The position numbers were made by a program, and so were the translations under genes. The notes beneath the pieces were generated by a model. That model had not been told where the DNA came from, ran no database searches, and saw only the letters and a program-made list of their open reading frames with translations. Below are positions 32,186-43,924 of a stretch of DNA of 64,000 nucleotides, one piece after another. The DNA comes from Megamerina dolium. Its lineage: Eukaryota; Arthropoda; Insecta; Diptera; Megamerinidae. The DNA is taken from NCBI GenBank assembly GCA_963854835.1, contig OY978527.1:36494540-36558539 (forward strand), written 5' to 3'. Within the stretch, counting starts at the first letter, position 1, and each line of letters starts with the position of its first letter.

Positions 32186-33815
32186 AATACTCCAATAAGA
32201 GAAAACAAAAGCTTTGAAAAATATTAATTCGTTTTCATTTGGTGGCGATTTTTCTGTGTACCAATATTTATGACTTGACTAAAGTATATTCATAAATGTG
32301 CATTCATGTAAGTGTCAATTTGAGCACATAGAACATATTTATTTGCTGTTGCGGCTTTAGCTAAGTTATTGCCACCGTTAAGTTTTATTTAGTTTATGCT
32401 ATTCTAGACGTAACGAGCATTGTTGTCTGTAATGTGTAGTGTAGTATAGTACTTATTGTTTATATGTACTATACTAAATATTTAGGTATGTAATATATTA
32501 TGTGTACATTCAAAAATCTATGACCTTAAATTATAATTTATTCCAACTACTTTTAAGCTGACATCTGATATTGTAAATGTTTATTATTTGTCTGGTCGTT
32601 GAACAATATTGATGTAACAATTGTTCAGCTACATAACATTGTCAAACGATACATATGCAAATGTTATTTAGTTTAGACAAATTTGACTAATTTGTTTTGA
32701 AAAGGTTGCAATAATATATGGCAAATTTTGTTTTAGTTGGCGAATGCATACATATATTACCTATATATACTTTATGGTTTAGAAAAACTGATTCGAATCG
32801 TCAGTGAATCATTAAATGAAAGTATATTTGAAGTAAGTGGAATGGCCACATTTCTTTTTTCACTTGTAGTGTTTAAAATAATCATTCTTAATTCTAATTT
32901 CTTATATAAAGTACTTTTGCTTTAACCCTAGTTAACTGATTACTTTTATGTTCTACATAAAACTTCTACTTCTATATCATTTCCATTCTTTTTACAGTTC
33001 ACTAAACTGTGTACATTCACTTATATGTAAAATGATATTACTTTTGTCAGCTTACTGCAACAAATATCTGAAATATCAATTACCTTTATTTTATTTACAC
33101 ACACACACAAGTGTCACCAGCATTATGTATATGCAACAGTTGAACTTGAAAGCAAAAGTAACTAACTATACTAATATAGATTACATATTGTTTCAACATT
33201 TCCATACGTTTACATGCGTATGATTGTATTGTGGTCTTATGTGGGCAATTGTCGTAAATCGTCTTTAATTTATTGTCAAATATATTAAATTACAACTTGA
33301 GAAATTATTGCCTACCAGCTAACATGTTGTGAAGTTTGCCAGCCAATAAATGGATTATTTTTAAATTTGTTGCATTTTTTGTTGTCTTTTTTTTTGCACG
33401 ACGAGTATAATGTGTCATACGCGTTTAACATAACGATTTTTATTTTTAGCCTATCTGCTTGTAATATATGCTATTACATATGTATTTACATGAGCCCTGA
33501 GTTATTGAGGTTTGTTTGCTTGTTTTCAGATTATATATTTTTGATTTAAATTAATTAAAATATAATTTTTGAATTATTGAAGGATTTTGTTTTAGATATT
33601 TTATGAGAACCTTTAAAAATCGGTGTTTTAATTGTTGTGTGTCTCACTCTTCCATATATAGTCGAACAATCTGTAATAATAGTGTGGCCATTGTTTTCGG
33701 AATGACAGAGGATTTCTTAAATTATTTATTGTATGTCGTAAAAACGTCAATAATTGCTCAATCCGAAGTTGATGACTATCACCAAGCAGAAGAAATTTCA
33801 TTGAAATATCTCAAT
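32186..33815. other. AT-rich DNA without recognisable gene
   Basis: TATA- and ATGT-rich DNA; (AC)5 near 33098..33108. None of the plus-strand open frames has coding character. Confidence 0.5.
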
Positions 33816-34010
33816 ATTGTTTGTTATAGTGGAAGTATCATCCATTTAGGCGGTAATCACTCAGGCATTCCTGCGGCTGCTACATACTTTAGTGTATGGC
33901 AGGCACACAGCAGATGTGAGACGGTCTCGAATTCCAACTCATTTCGGCAGCTTTTGCAGTAGTCATGCACGAGATGTCCTAAGCCGAGACTGGGTGTTAA
34001 TTTCGCAAAA
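33816..34010 (-). pseudogene. RNase H-type LINE C-terminal fragment
   Basis: Minus strand: LGLGHLVHDYCKSC, then ETVSHLLCACHTLKYVAAAG, the zinc-binding end of the LOA/I-type LINE also present at 22080 and 24330. About 60 residues, no RT. The start near 34010 is unclear. Confidence 0.62.
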
Positions 34011-34059
34011 ACATAAATTGTTAGTGGAACATTCTTCTTTAGGGTAAAATGTTGTGAAG

Positions 34060-34467
34060 GAAATATTAATGGGGGTCAACCTTACGTTTCAGCTTTCAAG
34101 AATTGATTTCTGGACAGCTATGGGTTGCTTGTGTCCTTAAGTTAATTTAAGAAGTGGAGTCTCTCAAGATAGTGGAGATTGTGGGTAGATATTCTCAGGA
34201 AAAATGTCGGAGATGAAACATTAATTTGAAGAAGGCTTTGCACTTCATATCCCTAGAGACGTGTCCTGGGTAATTATAAACATATTTTTCTGTGTTTTAC
34301 CATTTATTTTGGAGGAATTTTACGTACATAATATCAGGATCACTGAAGACACACTCTGCAAATTCTACTTAGAGGAAGATGAAACAGCGAAGCATATATG
34401 TACTTACCGAATTCCTACCTTTTGTGAGACAAAAGTAAGATCTTTTAGGTCACAGTGCTTTAAATAG
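34060..34467 (+). pseudogene. Decayed LINE C-terminal fragment
   Basis: Plus strand near 34340..34465 reads EDTLCKFYLEEDETAKHICT and CETKVRSF, similar to the zinc-binding CLEEDETLIHIFCECP at 12960..13030 in inverse orientation. The upstream part has no clear domain. Weak. Confidence 0.45.
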
Positions 34468-34565
34468 CAAAAAAAAAAATGTCCTTGAAATCGGCCGGGC
34501 AGACCAATTTCTTAGACCATAGGTCACTCATGAAAATTTTCGTTTAAATAGTGGTCTAGAAATAT

Positions 34566-34840
34566 GAATGGGTGCTGTAACTCAGTGGTTAGTGTGTTGG
34601 CCTTCTGATCTCTAGGTTGTGGGTTCAATCTCCGGCTGAAGCACAATAAATTTTACACCGAACAGATTTTTCTTTCGAACACTACCCACCTGTAGGCAAG
34701 CAATTGGCAATTCTTCCGGCAGTATCAATTTGCCATGAAAAAGCTTCTAAAAGAACTCTGTGATAAAGTTCAGATAAAGTGATGTTGCAAGAGTTCTGCC
34801 GTTCTGAACTGGATAAAATAAGTAGGTCCCTTCTAATACT
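34566..34840 (+). repeat. tRNA-derived SINE, copy C, 5' segment
   Basis: Best-preserved head in the window: TAACTCAGTGGTTAG (box A) and GGGTTCAATCTCC (box B), then CGGCTGAAGC, the body with GGCAATTCTTCCGGCAGT and GAACTCTGTGATAAAG, up to AAGTAGGTCCCTTCTAATACT. There an RTE LINE interrupts it; the SINE resumes at 36938. Pol III transcription from these boxes is expected from family knowledge. Confidence 0.88.
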
Positions 34841-36937
34841 TACTTACTTACTTATGTGGCCATAACAACCGAATATCGATTTAGGCCGAAAATAACATGC
34901 TTCGCCAGCCATCTCTGTTCTTCGCTAGCTGGCGCCAGTTAGAAATTCCAAGCGCCGTCAGGTTCTCCAGTACTTGGTGTTTCCACCGGAGGTTTGGTCT
35001 TCCTCTTCTGCGTCGTCCTCCAGCGGGTTCCGAATATAACACCTTCTTAGCTGGAGCGTGTTCTTCCATTCGCTCGACATGACCTAGCCAGCGCAGCCGC
35101 TGGATTTTGATGCGCTTTACTATGTCAATATCGGCATATAGCTCGTACAGCTCATGGTTGTACCTTATTCGGTACTCGCCACCAACGCAAATAGGTCCAA
35201 AGATCCTGCGTAGGACCTTTCTCTCGAAAACTCCAAGCATTCGCTCATCCGAGATGGAAATTGTCCAGGCTTCAGCGCCATATGTTAGGACAGGCATGAT
35301 GAGAGACTTGTAGAGTGTAGTTTTCGTTCTTCGAGAGAGGGCTCGACTTTTCAATTGCTTACTCAGCCCAAAGTAACACCTGTTAGCAAGAGTTATCCTA
35401 CGCATGATCTCCAAGCTGACGTCATTACTGCTGTTAATGCTGGTTCCAAGATAGACAAAGTCCCTTACTACTTCAAAAGCGTAGTTGTCAACAGTGACGT
35501 GCTGTCCAAGACGCTGGGACTCTTTGTTTGTTGACACTAGATACTTCGTCTTGCCCTCGTTCACCGTGAGACCCATCCGACGCGACTCTCTTTCCAACTC
35601 TGAGAATGCTGCACTGACTGCTCGCGTGTTCATGCCGATTATGTCAATATCGTCGGCATACGCTAACAGCATGACACTTTTGTTGAAGATAGTGCCATTA
35701 TGTCGTAGATCAGCAGCTCGTATTATTTTCTCCATAATAAGATTGAAGAAGTCGCACGATAACGAATCACCTTGTCTGAAACCCCGTTCGGTATTAAACG
35801 GTGCGGAGAGGTCCTTCCCAATTTTCACTGCACAACGAGAGTTATGCAGTGTCATTCTACAAAGTCGAATGAGCTTTGCAGGAATACCGAACTCAGACAT
35901 TGTTGCGTAGAGGTAATCCCTTACCGGACTGTCGAAAGCGGCTTTATAATCAACAAATAGGTGGTGTGTGTCGATCTGTTTTTCTTGGGTCTTCTCCAGG
36001 ATTTGGCGCAGTGTGAAAATCTGGTCGATGGTGGATTTACCAGGTCTGAAGCCACACTGATAAGGTCCAATCAGGTTGCTGAGCATAGGCTTCAACCTTT
36101 CACACAGTACGCTCGATAGAACCTTGTATGCGATGCTCAGGAGACTTATTCCACGGTAGTTGGCGCAAATTGTGGGGTCTCCTTTTTTATGTACAGGACA
36201 GAGAACACTGAGCCTCCAATCATCAGGCATGCTTTCATCCGACCATATTCTGCTTATGAGCTGGTGCATGCGGGTGAGCAGCTCATCGCCTCCGGTCTTA
36301 AACAACTCGGCAGGCAGGCCATCAGCACCTGCAGCTTTGTTGTTCTTCAGCCTTAAAATGGCCGTTTCAACCTCGTCATAGTCGGGTGGTGGAACATCAA
36401 CACCATCATCTGTAATTGGGGTTATCGGGCAATCTCCTCCACTGGCGGAATTGTTCGTAGCATCGCCATTCAGTAACGTGGAGAAGTGTTCCCTCCATAG
36501 GCTCAGTACACTCTGGACATCCGTAACCAGATTCCCATTTCCATCACGACAAGAAGAGGCTCCGGGATTTAAACCTCCACTTAGGCGCTTGATCTTTTCG
36601 AAGAATTTTCGAGTCTCATTCTTGTCGGTACACATCTCTATCTCCTCACACTCACGTCTTTCCAACTCCCTCTTCTTGCGCCTGAAAAGACGTCTCTCTG
36701 CACTCCTTTTCTCTCTATACCGCTCCTTAACAGCTCGCGTTGCGCCTGCACGCAGGGTTCTTCTGTAGGCGGCGTCTTTCTCTGCGGTAGCGTCGCGACA
36801 CTCCTGATCATAGCACTCATTCCTCAGAGGCCGGTAGTAACCGATTACCTCCTCGGCAGCAGTAGTCATGGAGTGGGATATATGTGTCCACCGTGCGCAT
36901 GTATCATCAAGTTGGGGAGTGTTCTGCATAAGCAGAT
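34841..36937 (-). mobile_element. RTE-type LINE, 5'-truncated, inserted in SINE C
   Basis: Bounded by the 12-base duplication CCTTCTAATACT (34829..34840 and 36938..36949). The minus-strand 3' end has only about 40 bases after the stop codon, then (TAAG)n at 34841..34856, the short 3' UTR and simple-repeat tail expected of RTE elements. The 5' end is truncated between endonuclease and RT. Sequence is close to the copies at 48889 and 39372. The open frame marks it as young. Confidence 0.9.
34881..36929 (-). CDS. RTE-type reverse transcriptase (endonuclease missing)
   Basis: Uninterrupted 682-codon frame. An Arg/Glu-rich stretch (about residues 40..110), then the RT: KNNKAAGADGLPAELF (~195..210), CANYRGISLL (~255), CGFRPGKSTIDQIF (~292), LFVDYKAAFDSP (first catalytic Asp, ~325), GFRQGDSLS (~383), LAYADDIDIIG (catalytic Asp pair, ~424), FVYLGTSIN (~492). 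The C-terminal domain has LRWLGHVERMEEHAPAKKV and RRRRGRPNLRWK, as in RTE proteins. Database hits to such frames are often labelled craniofacial development protein 2-like; that is not a host function. The Met is internal to a longer native ORF; without its endonuclease the copy is not autonomous. Confidence 0.9.
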   Translation of the reverse strand: MQNTPQLDDTCARWTHISHSMTTAAEEVIGYYRPLRNECYDQECRDATAEKDAAYRRTLRAGATRAVKERYREKRSAERRLFRRKKRELERRECEEIEMCTDKNETRKFFEKIKRLSGGLNPGASSCRDGNGNLVTDVQSVLSLWREHFSTLLNGDATNNSASGGDCPITPITDDGVDVPPPDYDEVETAILRLKNNKAAGADGLPAELFKTGGDELLTRMHQLISRIWSDESMPDDWRLSVLCPVHKKGDPTICANYRGISLLSIAYKVLSSVLCERLKPMLSNLIGPYQCGFRPGKSTIDQIFTLRQILEKTQEKQIDTHHLFVDYKAAFDSPVRDYLYATMSEFGIPAKLIRLCRMTLHNSRCAVKIGKDLSAPFNTERGFRQGDSLSCDFFNLIMEKIIRAADLRHNGTIFNKSVMLLAYADDIDIIGMNTRAVSAAFSELERESRRMGLTVNEGKTKYLVSTNKESQRLGQHVTVDNYAFEVVRDFVYLGTSINSSNDVSLEIMRRITLANRCYFGLSKQLKSRALSRRTKTTLYKSLIMPVLTYGAEAWTISISDERMLGVFERKVLRRIFGPICVGGEYRIRYNHELYELYADIDIVKRIKIQRLRWLGHVERMEEHAPAKKVLYSEPAGGRRRRGRPNLRWKHQVLENLTALGISNWRQLAKNRDGWRSMLFSA

Positions 36938-37025
36938 CCTTCTAATACTGTCCAAAATTTAACACGCACAACAGTAATCGAAGAGAAGCTCGGGCAAGGA
37001 GCCTTTTAGGGCTTTAAGTGCCACA
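36938..37025 (+). repeat. SINE copy C, 3' segment
   Basis: Continues the SINE after the RTE insertion: CCTTCTAATACTGTCCAAAA, then AACACGCACAACAGTAATCG and GAGAAGCTCGGG, matching the uninterrupted copy E. The LINE-like tail is degraded (GGAGCCTTTTAGGG, AAGTGCCACAT). Confidence 0.82.
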
Positions 37026-39000
37026 TATTTACTAAAAAAAATTAATTTTTTTTTGTAGAAATATGAATATATACTCCAAGATATTGTTGGAACCACCCAG
37101 GTGATAGACAGATGGACGGACGAACATAATTAATTCGACTATTTACGCGATGCTGATCAAGAATATATACATATACATATACTTATATATATATTTCCCA
37201 TATCTCCGAAGCTTTTTAAAAGTGGTTACAAACACCTGACCAAAATGAATATATATGTACATAGGTAGCATGGACTCGGTAAATGCATATTGAAGCAGGG
37301 GTGTTAGACAAGACTATAGGTCTTGGATGTAATTAAATATCTAAAGACCGTTTACAAGGAGGATTTCTAATGCACTCAATCCACTAGATGGCGTACAGTA
37401 GATCCTAAGAGTTTCGGTGCTGAAGGGTCATACCGTGAAACACTAATTTCTTAATGCAATTACTAAGGTTTCAAAGTGGCTTGATGATTTATTTTTAAAT
37501 TATATTGTAAAATTATAAATTTCAATAATAACGCTATAACGAGGGTCTTTTGAGAATATCGCCCTCATTCTATTCAAATATAATTGCAATTTCCCTTAAA
37601 TTGCTACATATGAATAATGTATAATTTCATTACATCATACAATCAATTTAATTAAAAAGAAAAATTTTTAATACACTTTCATTTGTCACAATTAAATTTT
37701 ATCCAAAAAAAAAAAAACAAAAAAGTAAGTGAAACTTATATTTTGTTATGTACATACTAGTACATACTCATATGCATTGGTATTTAGAGTGGTCATGATA
37801 AGTCTATTATTACTAATACCATCAGTGGTACATACGTAAATTCTACTTTCCTTTGGAAAAATGTGTGAGGTTTTAGGTTGCATTTGTTCCATTTTTTTGT
37901 TTTTTTGTTTTTGTTTTATTTTTTTTGTGCTACATAATACATAGTATGTATAGTAGTCAAGCGACTAGCTCCTGCCACCACATGTACCACATTACAAACA
38001 CCACAAATTCATTATTCACACACTTTATCCATCTGTTTCGTTCACTTTCAATCCCTTATTGTGTTCTTGCTTAAATTTCGAATTTTGCCACTGCTATTAC
38101 GACTGCTACTGTTTTTGCTAAACGAATTAACAAATGTTTTGCATTTTTAATGACTTTTATGGGATCACCACTATTTCCACAATCGTCATCAGTAGAAACT
38201 AATATCAGTATACATGTACATATATGCAAAAGTATGTAGGAATGGCCATCCCATATGGTGTCACTTAAATGTACTGTAAATGTACTTGAATGTTGTGTAA
38301 AATAATTTAATTCGCTTATAGTAAGTGTAAACATATGTATAGGTATTATAACGTATGTATGAGTGTGTACATATGTATTTATTTAGCAACTAGTTGCTAA
38401 ATACCATTCGGTATTGTCGTATGTATGATACCTGCGTCGTACCGCCTGCTGTTTCATATAAAGAGGTGGTCATTCGTTGCTTTGGTTTGATCAATGAAAT
38501 TATATATCGTAGTGTTGTAGTTCGAGTAGCAGTAGTAGTTTTACAAAGTGTTGTAGTTTTAATTGTATGCGCATTAGATTTTATTGCTACTACATAATAT
38601 ACTCGTACATTTTTGTTTTCATTATGTTTTTTAATTTTTTATTATTTGCATTATTCTCATACAACTCTGGCTGCAACTTTGACTAATGACCATGCAAATG
38701 GGAGTTATTATTATTAGCTAGACTAAATAATATTTAGTAACAACTGGATAGTGGCTATTCTGTGGACGATCATGTATTGTATGTTTTATAAGCGTTAATG
38801 ATAATATATATATACGTATGCATGTATGAAAATAAATGCATTAATAGCTATAGAATAGTAATTTTGTCTGTAGAGAATTATTGAATAAATTTCACTACTT
38901 TAAACATAACTTTGGCTACATTTCCTAAAATGCTTGTAATTATTAGGGTATTTAATTTAATTTGACAATGTGTAGTAGTATATCTTAAATCGGGACGTTT
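37026..39000. other. AT-rich DNA without recognisable gene
   Basis: A/T runs, TATATA repeats near 37165..37195 and 38808..38815, and TAG/GTA-rich simple sequence near 38510..38570. No exon or transposon protein recognised. Confidence 0.5.
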
Positions 39001-39004
39001 TTTT

Positions 39005-39345
39005 TTTTTTGCTATTTTCAAGCGTTTATTTTAATAACAATATGAATTTAAACATTATTGAAAGTATTTTCCATCGCTAGCCAATACTTTTTCTCATCTT
39101 TTTGGTAATTTTCGGATGGCATCTCGAAAAAATCACGCGTCTTTTGATGTGATACACGAATCGACCCAATCTTTGATATCTTCGAAAAAGCTGAAATGTA
39201 GTTCAGCTAAGCCAACTGTCGTCGACCTGAACAAGTAGTAATCGGAAGGAGCAAGTCTATATGGCTGGTGCGATAGAACATAGATTATCGTAATGGACCC
39301 ATTTTTCATCGCCAGTCACAATACGATGCAAAAAAGATTCTTCAT
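39005..39345 (-). pseudogene. Mariner transposase fragment, internally deleted
   Basis: Minus strand: RIVTGDEKWVHYDNLCSIAP (first catalytic Asp), then a jump to the C-terminal end with LVQVDDSW, FEDIKDW and FRDAIRKLPKR, then SIG. The middle with the second and third catalytic residues is lost. Stops present. It abuts an RTE fragment. Confidence 0.65.
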
Positions 39346-39371
39346 TTTTTGCCTCTCTGCAGCAGCAGTTA

Positions 39372-40395
39372 TCATTATAGAATATCTGAATTTGGTATAC
39401 CTGCAAAACTCATTCGACTTTGCAGAATAACACTGCTTCACTCTCGTTGTGCAGTGAAAATTGGGAACGATCTCTCCCCTCCGTTTAATACCGAACGAGG
39501 TTTCAGAAGACAAGGTGATTCGTTGTAGTGTGACTTCTTCAACCTTATTATGGAGAAAATTATATGAGCTGCAGATTTACGGCATAATGGCACTATATTC
39601 AAAAAAAAAATTACATGCTACTGGCGTATACCGACGATATTGATATAATCGGTATCAACTCGCGAGCAGTCAGTACAGCATTCTCTAAATTGGAACGATA
39701 GTCATGTCGAATGGGTCTTACGGTCAACGAGGGCAAGACGAAGTACCTAGTCTACAAACAAAGAGTCCCGGCGTCTTGGACAATACGTCACTGTTGACAA
39801 TTACACTTTCGAGGTGGTGAAGGACTTGGTCTATATTGGAACCAGCATCAACAATTGTAATGACCTCAGCCTGGAGATCGTGAATAGGATAACTCTTGCT
39901 AACAGGTATACTTTGGACTGAGTAAGCAATTGAGTAGTCGAACCCTCTCTCGAAGATCGAAAATCACACCCTACAAGTGCCTCACTATTTCTGTCCTAAC
40001 ATATGGCGCAGAAGCCTGGACAATTTCCACCTCGGATGAGCGAATGCTTGGAGTTTTCGAGAGAAAAGTTCTGCGCAGGATCTTCGGACCTATATACGTT
40101 GATGGCTAGTGCCGAATAAGGTACAACGATGAGCTGTATGAGCTGTACGTTGACATAGACATAGTTAGGCGAATCAAAATTCAGTGGCTGCGTTGGCGTT
40201 GGGTATTTAATTCGGCACCCACTGGAGGACGCAGAAGAAGAGAAAGGCCAAACCTCTGTTCAAAGAAACAAGTGTTGGGTAACCTGCGGAGCTTGGAATA
40301 TCCAATTGGCACTAGCAAGCAAAGAACAGAGAAGACTGGCGCCGCATTATATGTTCGGCCTAAATCGATCATCGGTTGCTATGGCCACATAAGAA
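39372..40395 (+). pseudogene. RTE-type LINE, 5'-truncated, frameshifted
   Basis: Begins at SEFGIPAKLIRLCRITLLHS and runs through LSPPFNTERGFRRQGDS, LAYTDDIDIIGIN (the YADD box is changed to YTDD), the YLGTSIN-like word, DERMLGVFERKVLRRIFGPI, and the C-terminal block to GGCCACATAAG near 40390. It has frameshifts and stops; otherwise it is fairly similar to the intact copy at 34881. Confidence 0.8.
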
Positions 40396-40409
40396 GTAGA
40401 AGAAGAAGG

Positions 40410-40680
40410 AGAAGAAACATCAGTTGTCATCACCTTTCAATTCCTCTTGGTTTTAATTCATATGGCACCCAGTGTCTTTGTTTTGGATTCATTCTCAAGG
40501 CTTGCAGCCATGCAATTCTAAATAATGACCAAGATGTAACGCGAGCCTCTCGAAAAAGTAAATGTAAATATCTAGTTGTCACTGCTAGGCGTCAAATTAA
40601 TGCAATTGTTGTTCACTCAGACAAAAGAGTGGACTAATCGACGAAAAGAACCCGTTTGACTTGAAATAAAGTTAGGTCGC
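40410..40680 (-). pseudogene. Mariner transposase N-terminal fragment
   Basis: Minus strand ends with ALRMNPKQRHWVPYELKPRG and IER, the conserved junction after the second helix-turn-helix of mariner transposases (compare PYELKPRDVESRF at 10490). Upstream residues are degraded. Only about 70 codons, no catalytic residues. Confidence 0.6.
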
Positions 40681-40889
40681 TAGGACGGTTGGGATGTCAT
40701 GCATTTTGTCAAAAAATTACAGGGAATTGATGATTTAAAATACCCGTTTAAAAAGGATTATTTCATGTGGCTCAGTTGGTACAACTGTTCTCTATACTGA
40801 TGTAGAGTTTGAGCGAAATGTGACAATCCGTTTGTTTACAGTGATCGATATTGTCAGTTTTCTCAAGAGAATTTTGCGATTTTCATAAG

Positions 40890-41475
40890 GGAGAAAAATT
40901 TCGAACCTGTGCTGAATGCTACAGAAGGCTTACGGTGAATTGACTTGATCAAAAACACGTGCAAATGAGTGGTACAGTGTATTCAAAAGCGGTCGAGATG
41001 TAGTGGAAGATTTGCCTCGCTCTGGCCGGCCATCAACGTCTTCAACTGAAGTTATCGGCATGAAATTATTGCCAGAAGCTCAAATGGTAAATAGAGAATA
41101 TTACTTGGGCATTATGCGACATTTGAGAGAGCAAGTTCGTCGAAAAAGGCCAGATTTGTGGAAAGAAAACTCGTGAATATTGCACCATTCTAACACGCCA
41201 TCTCACAAGGTTGTCATTGTGAACGAATTTCTGGCCAAAAATTCAACAATAAGTATCGAACAATCACCGTATTCACCTGACATGACTCCTGTCGACTTTA
41301 TTCTCATTCAAAATTACCGCTTAGAGGCACCCCTGTTACATGGACAGAAAGAAGAGGATTTGCGACGAAAGCTGAGATCGATTCCGATGATTGTATGATT
41401 CGTTAGCATAAATTCATTATTGCGGAAGGGGTTTACTTTGAAGGCGATACAACAAAATTGGATGAATAATAAATA
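40890..41475 (+). pseudogene. Mariner transposase, internally deleted
   Basis: Plus strand: KTRANEWYSVFKSGRDVVED and LPRSGRPSTSSTEV (N-terminal half). It jumps to EYYLGIMRHLREQVRRKRPD, WKENS*ILHHSNTPSHKVVI (the second catalytic Asp is replaced by Ser: HSN for HDN), and SPYSPDMTPVDFILIQ (third Asp), ending with VYFEGDTTKLDE. The TGDE block (first Asp) is deleted. Inactive. Confidence 0.78.
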
Positions 41476-42535
41476 TATTATTTTTATTGACTTATGCATT
41501 TTAATGTCTATTTGTCTGGCATCCTGTCTCGGCAAGCGGTATATACCCTGTTTGAATCTAACAATATTCGACATAATTTGATAAGCTGAATGTTTTGTTT
41601 GTGTTCATGCTTAGGTCAACTGCTGTTGTTAAGTACTATGTACTATGAAACAGGAGGGGATTGTTCTTGACACTTTGACAACATTTTCTTTACATGAACG
41701 CTACATGACCATGATTCAAACATATTTGAATATAAATATGATATTCTGCTTTTCCGGCACAGATACAAACATATGTACTGACATATCGTACCTATATTTA
41801 TATATGCTCATAGTAGTCAGTTATGTTTCTTTTCAATAACAGACGCACGCCTTTACCTATATATGTACACTATGTATGTGTATGTAGTATGTAAAAAACT
41901 ATTATTCTAAATATGAAGATTTTTTTATAATTTTATTATCTTTTTATTATCGACTTAATTTGTTTTCTCTCTCTCTCACTCTCATTTTCTCACCCTTTCA
42001 CAATGTTCATGCTATAGGAAGTATGTGTTGTATGTGCACCATATGTGGTGGCATTGGAGGATTGCGTGAATGCGTGCGTGTCTACTAGACAGCTACTTAA
42101 GGTGGAATCTTCATGTTTTTTCTTTGAGCAGCTCTTAAACGTCAATGATATACATATGAACATGTAAATGAACTGTTGAAAATTTGAACATTTTAACACA
42201 TAAATTTTATTGCAAATCACGCTTTTCATGTTTGGCATCGTAATTTACGCTTAAGGAGACGATATAAATGTGTAAATGATATTTGATTCATTCATTCATT
42301 TATACCCAGTGTGAGACTAAGAAACTTATAAGATGCACATATGAAAATATGTGCAGAGATGAGCTTGCTTGGCTTGCTTTGACTATGACAGAAGCTGCTA
42401 TGTATAGGCAGATAGATAAGTCAATGACTTTTTGAATTTCCCGCTTAGTAATTTTAAATGCAACACTGCTCCTGTCAAGTTATCCATCTGTTAATAGAGT
42501 AACGTCAAATTTTGAACAAGCTGCGTCATTTAGTT
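41476..42535. other. AT-rich DNA without recognisable gene
   Basis: (CT)n-rich near 41966..41990 and TATATG-type repeats; no recognisable gene. Confidence 0.5.
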
Positions 42536-42539
42536 TGAG

Positions 42540-43430
42540 TTTGACAGCAGCATTAAAAGCAGACGACTTCTTGAATTTACACGAAAATGGGAAAAAAGGG
42601 GAAATATGGGCAAAAAAAAGCATCACCGAAACCAAAAAAGTCTTGATAAATACTATGGGACTCTGCACTAGCAAATTTAATGGTTACAAAATCGTTTACT
42701 GAATTCCATTGTGGTCGTACTAGCACAAATGACGTTGAACGTTTAGGTCGCTGAAAAGAGGCTGAAATGGTCGATAAAATCAATGGAATGATATTGAACG
42801 ATCGAAAAATGAGAGCGTGTGAGGTGACCGAAGCTGTAGACTTCTCAATTGGGCCAGTTCATCACATTGTGCACATTGTGCATGAATATTTGGATATATG
42901 AAAAGGCTCACAATTGATAAATGTAAGCGTTTGATCATTTCAAAGGAGTTTTTGGCTTTATTAAAGCAAAATCCAAACGAGTTTTTGCGCTGTGGACACG
43001 GATTCATCGCAATACATCAGAGAGGAGAGTTCTCTGGCGGCATAAGGGATACATTCACATCAATTGACTTGAAAAAGATAAAACGATCACCGGTGAAAAT
43101 TAATTTGAAGCAATAATTAGCGCATTTGGCGAAGAAAAAGTGCTCTTCCACTATAAGAATGCACTGGTACACAAGTTCCCAGCAGCAATGTCAAATTGCA
43201 TGAATTGGGTTACAAATTGCTACCCTATCTAGATTTAGTCCCCTGGAACTATTTTTTGCTTCAAAATATGAAGAAAGGTTCGACAGTACGAAATTTGGGC
43301 CGAATGAAGGGATCGATCGATGAAACAAACAAAAAAAGGTATTTGTAAGGAATAAAAAATTGGAAAAATTGGCTAGACTAACGCTATCGAGTTAAAAGAG
43401 AATGTGTTGAGAAGTAACACATTGCGTTCA
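42540..43430 (+). pseudogene. Mariner transposase, heavily decayed
   Basis: Plus-strand words in shifting frames: FHCGRTSTNDVERLGR, MVDKINGMILNDRKMRACEV, EAVDFSIGPVHHIVH, HEYLDI, then DLKKDKTITGENYFEAI, EEKVLFHYKNALVHK (second catalytic Asp changed to Lys), LLPYLDLVPWNYFLLQNMKK (third Asp lost). The first Asp region is deleted. Several stops. Same general layout as the mariner at 30032. Confidence 0.72.
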
Positions 43431-43924
43431 AAAAGCCACTGACTTATCGAACTGCGCTCATATGTATGTTGCGATCATGATGATTTATCTAACTACTTTT
43501 TTTGTCTCTCCTATAACAAAGGATGTTCTTCTAAGAGTGCCAACGAAGAATAGTGATTTTGTGGAGAACTTTAGCAGCAAAAGTCGAAGGGATTGTATAA
43601 TCTGCGTACAGCGTAAACTGAAAATGTGTCATTCTATTGAAAATATGCAACTTTCAATTTGAATATCAAGCAATTGTTCAGTGATAATAATGGATTAGTT
43701 TCAGTCTCATTTTATATAGACCCCATCTATTGAGATTTAAGCTACGTTTATAAAAGTTGAAACAGAATACTCATGTCTAATGTATTTGCATAGTCTTCAA
43801 ATCTCAAAATATTAGTTATATTTAAAATTCGATGTGTACATTTTATTATGACATTTTGATATTATATTTCAACTGTAAAAATAAATCCATTATTTTTGTA
43901 TTAAATTGAAGGTTGTATTTAGCA
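43431..43924. other. AT-rich DNA, no feature
   Basis: Nothing recognisable. Confidence 0.45.

Noticed and set aside
34897..35082. Plus-strand open frame of about 61 codons that recurs at 9619, 48960 (within 48813..49136) and, on the minus strand, 27989
   Set aside because: It is the antisense of the conserved RTE C-terminus at every site; recurrence follows from the LINE, not from a small gene.
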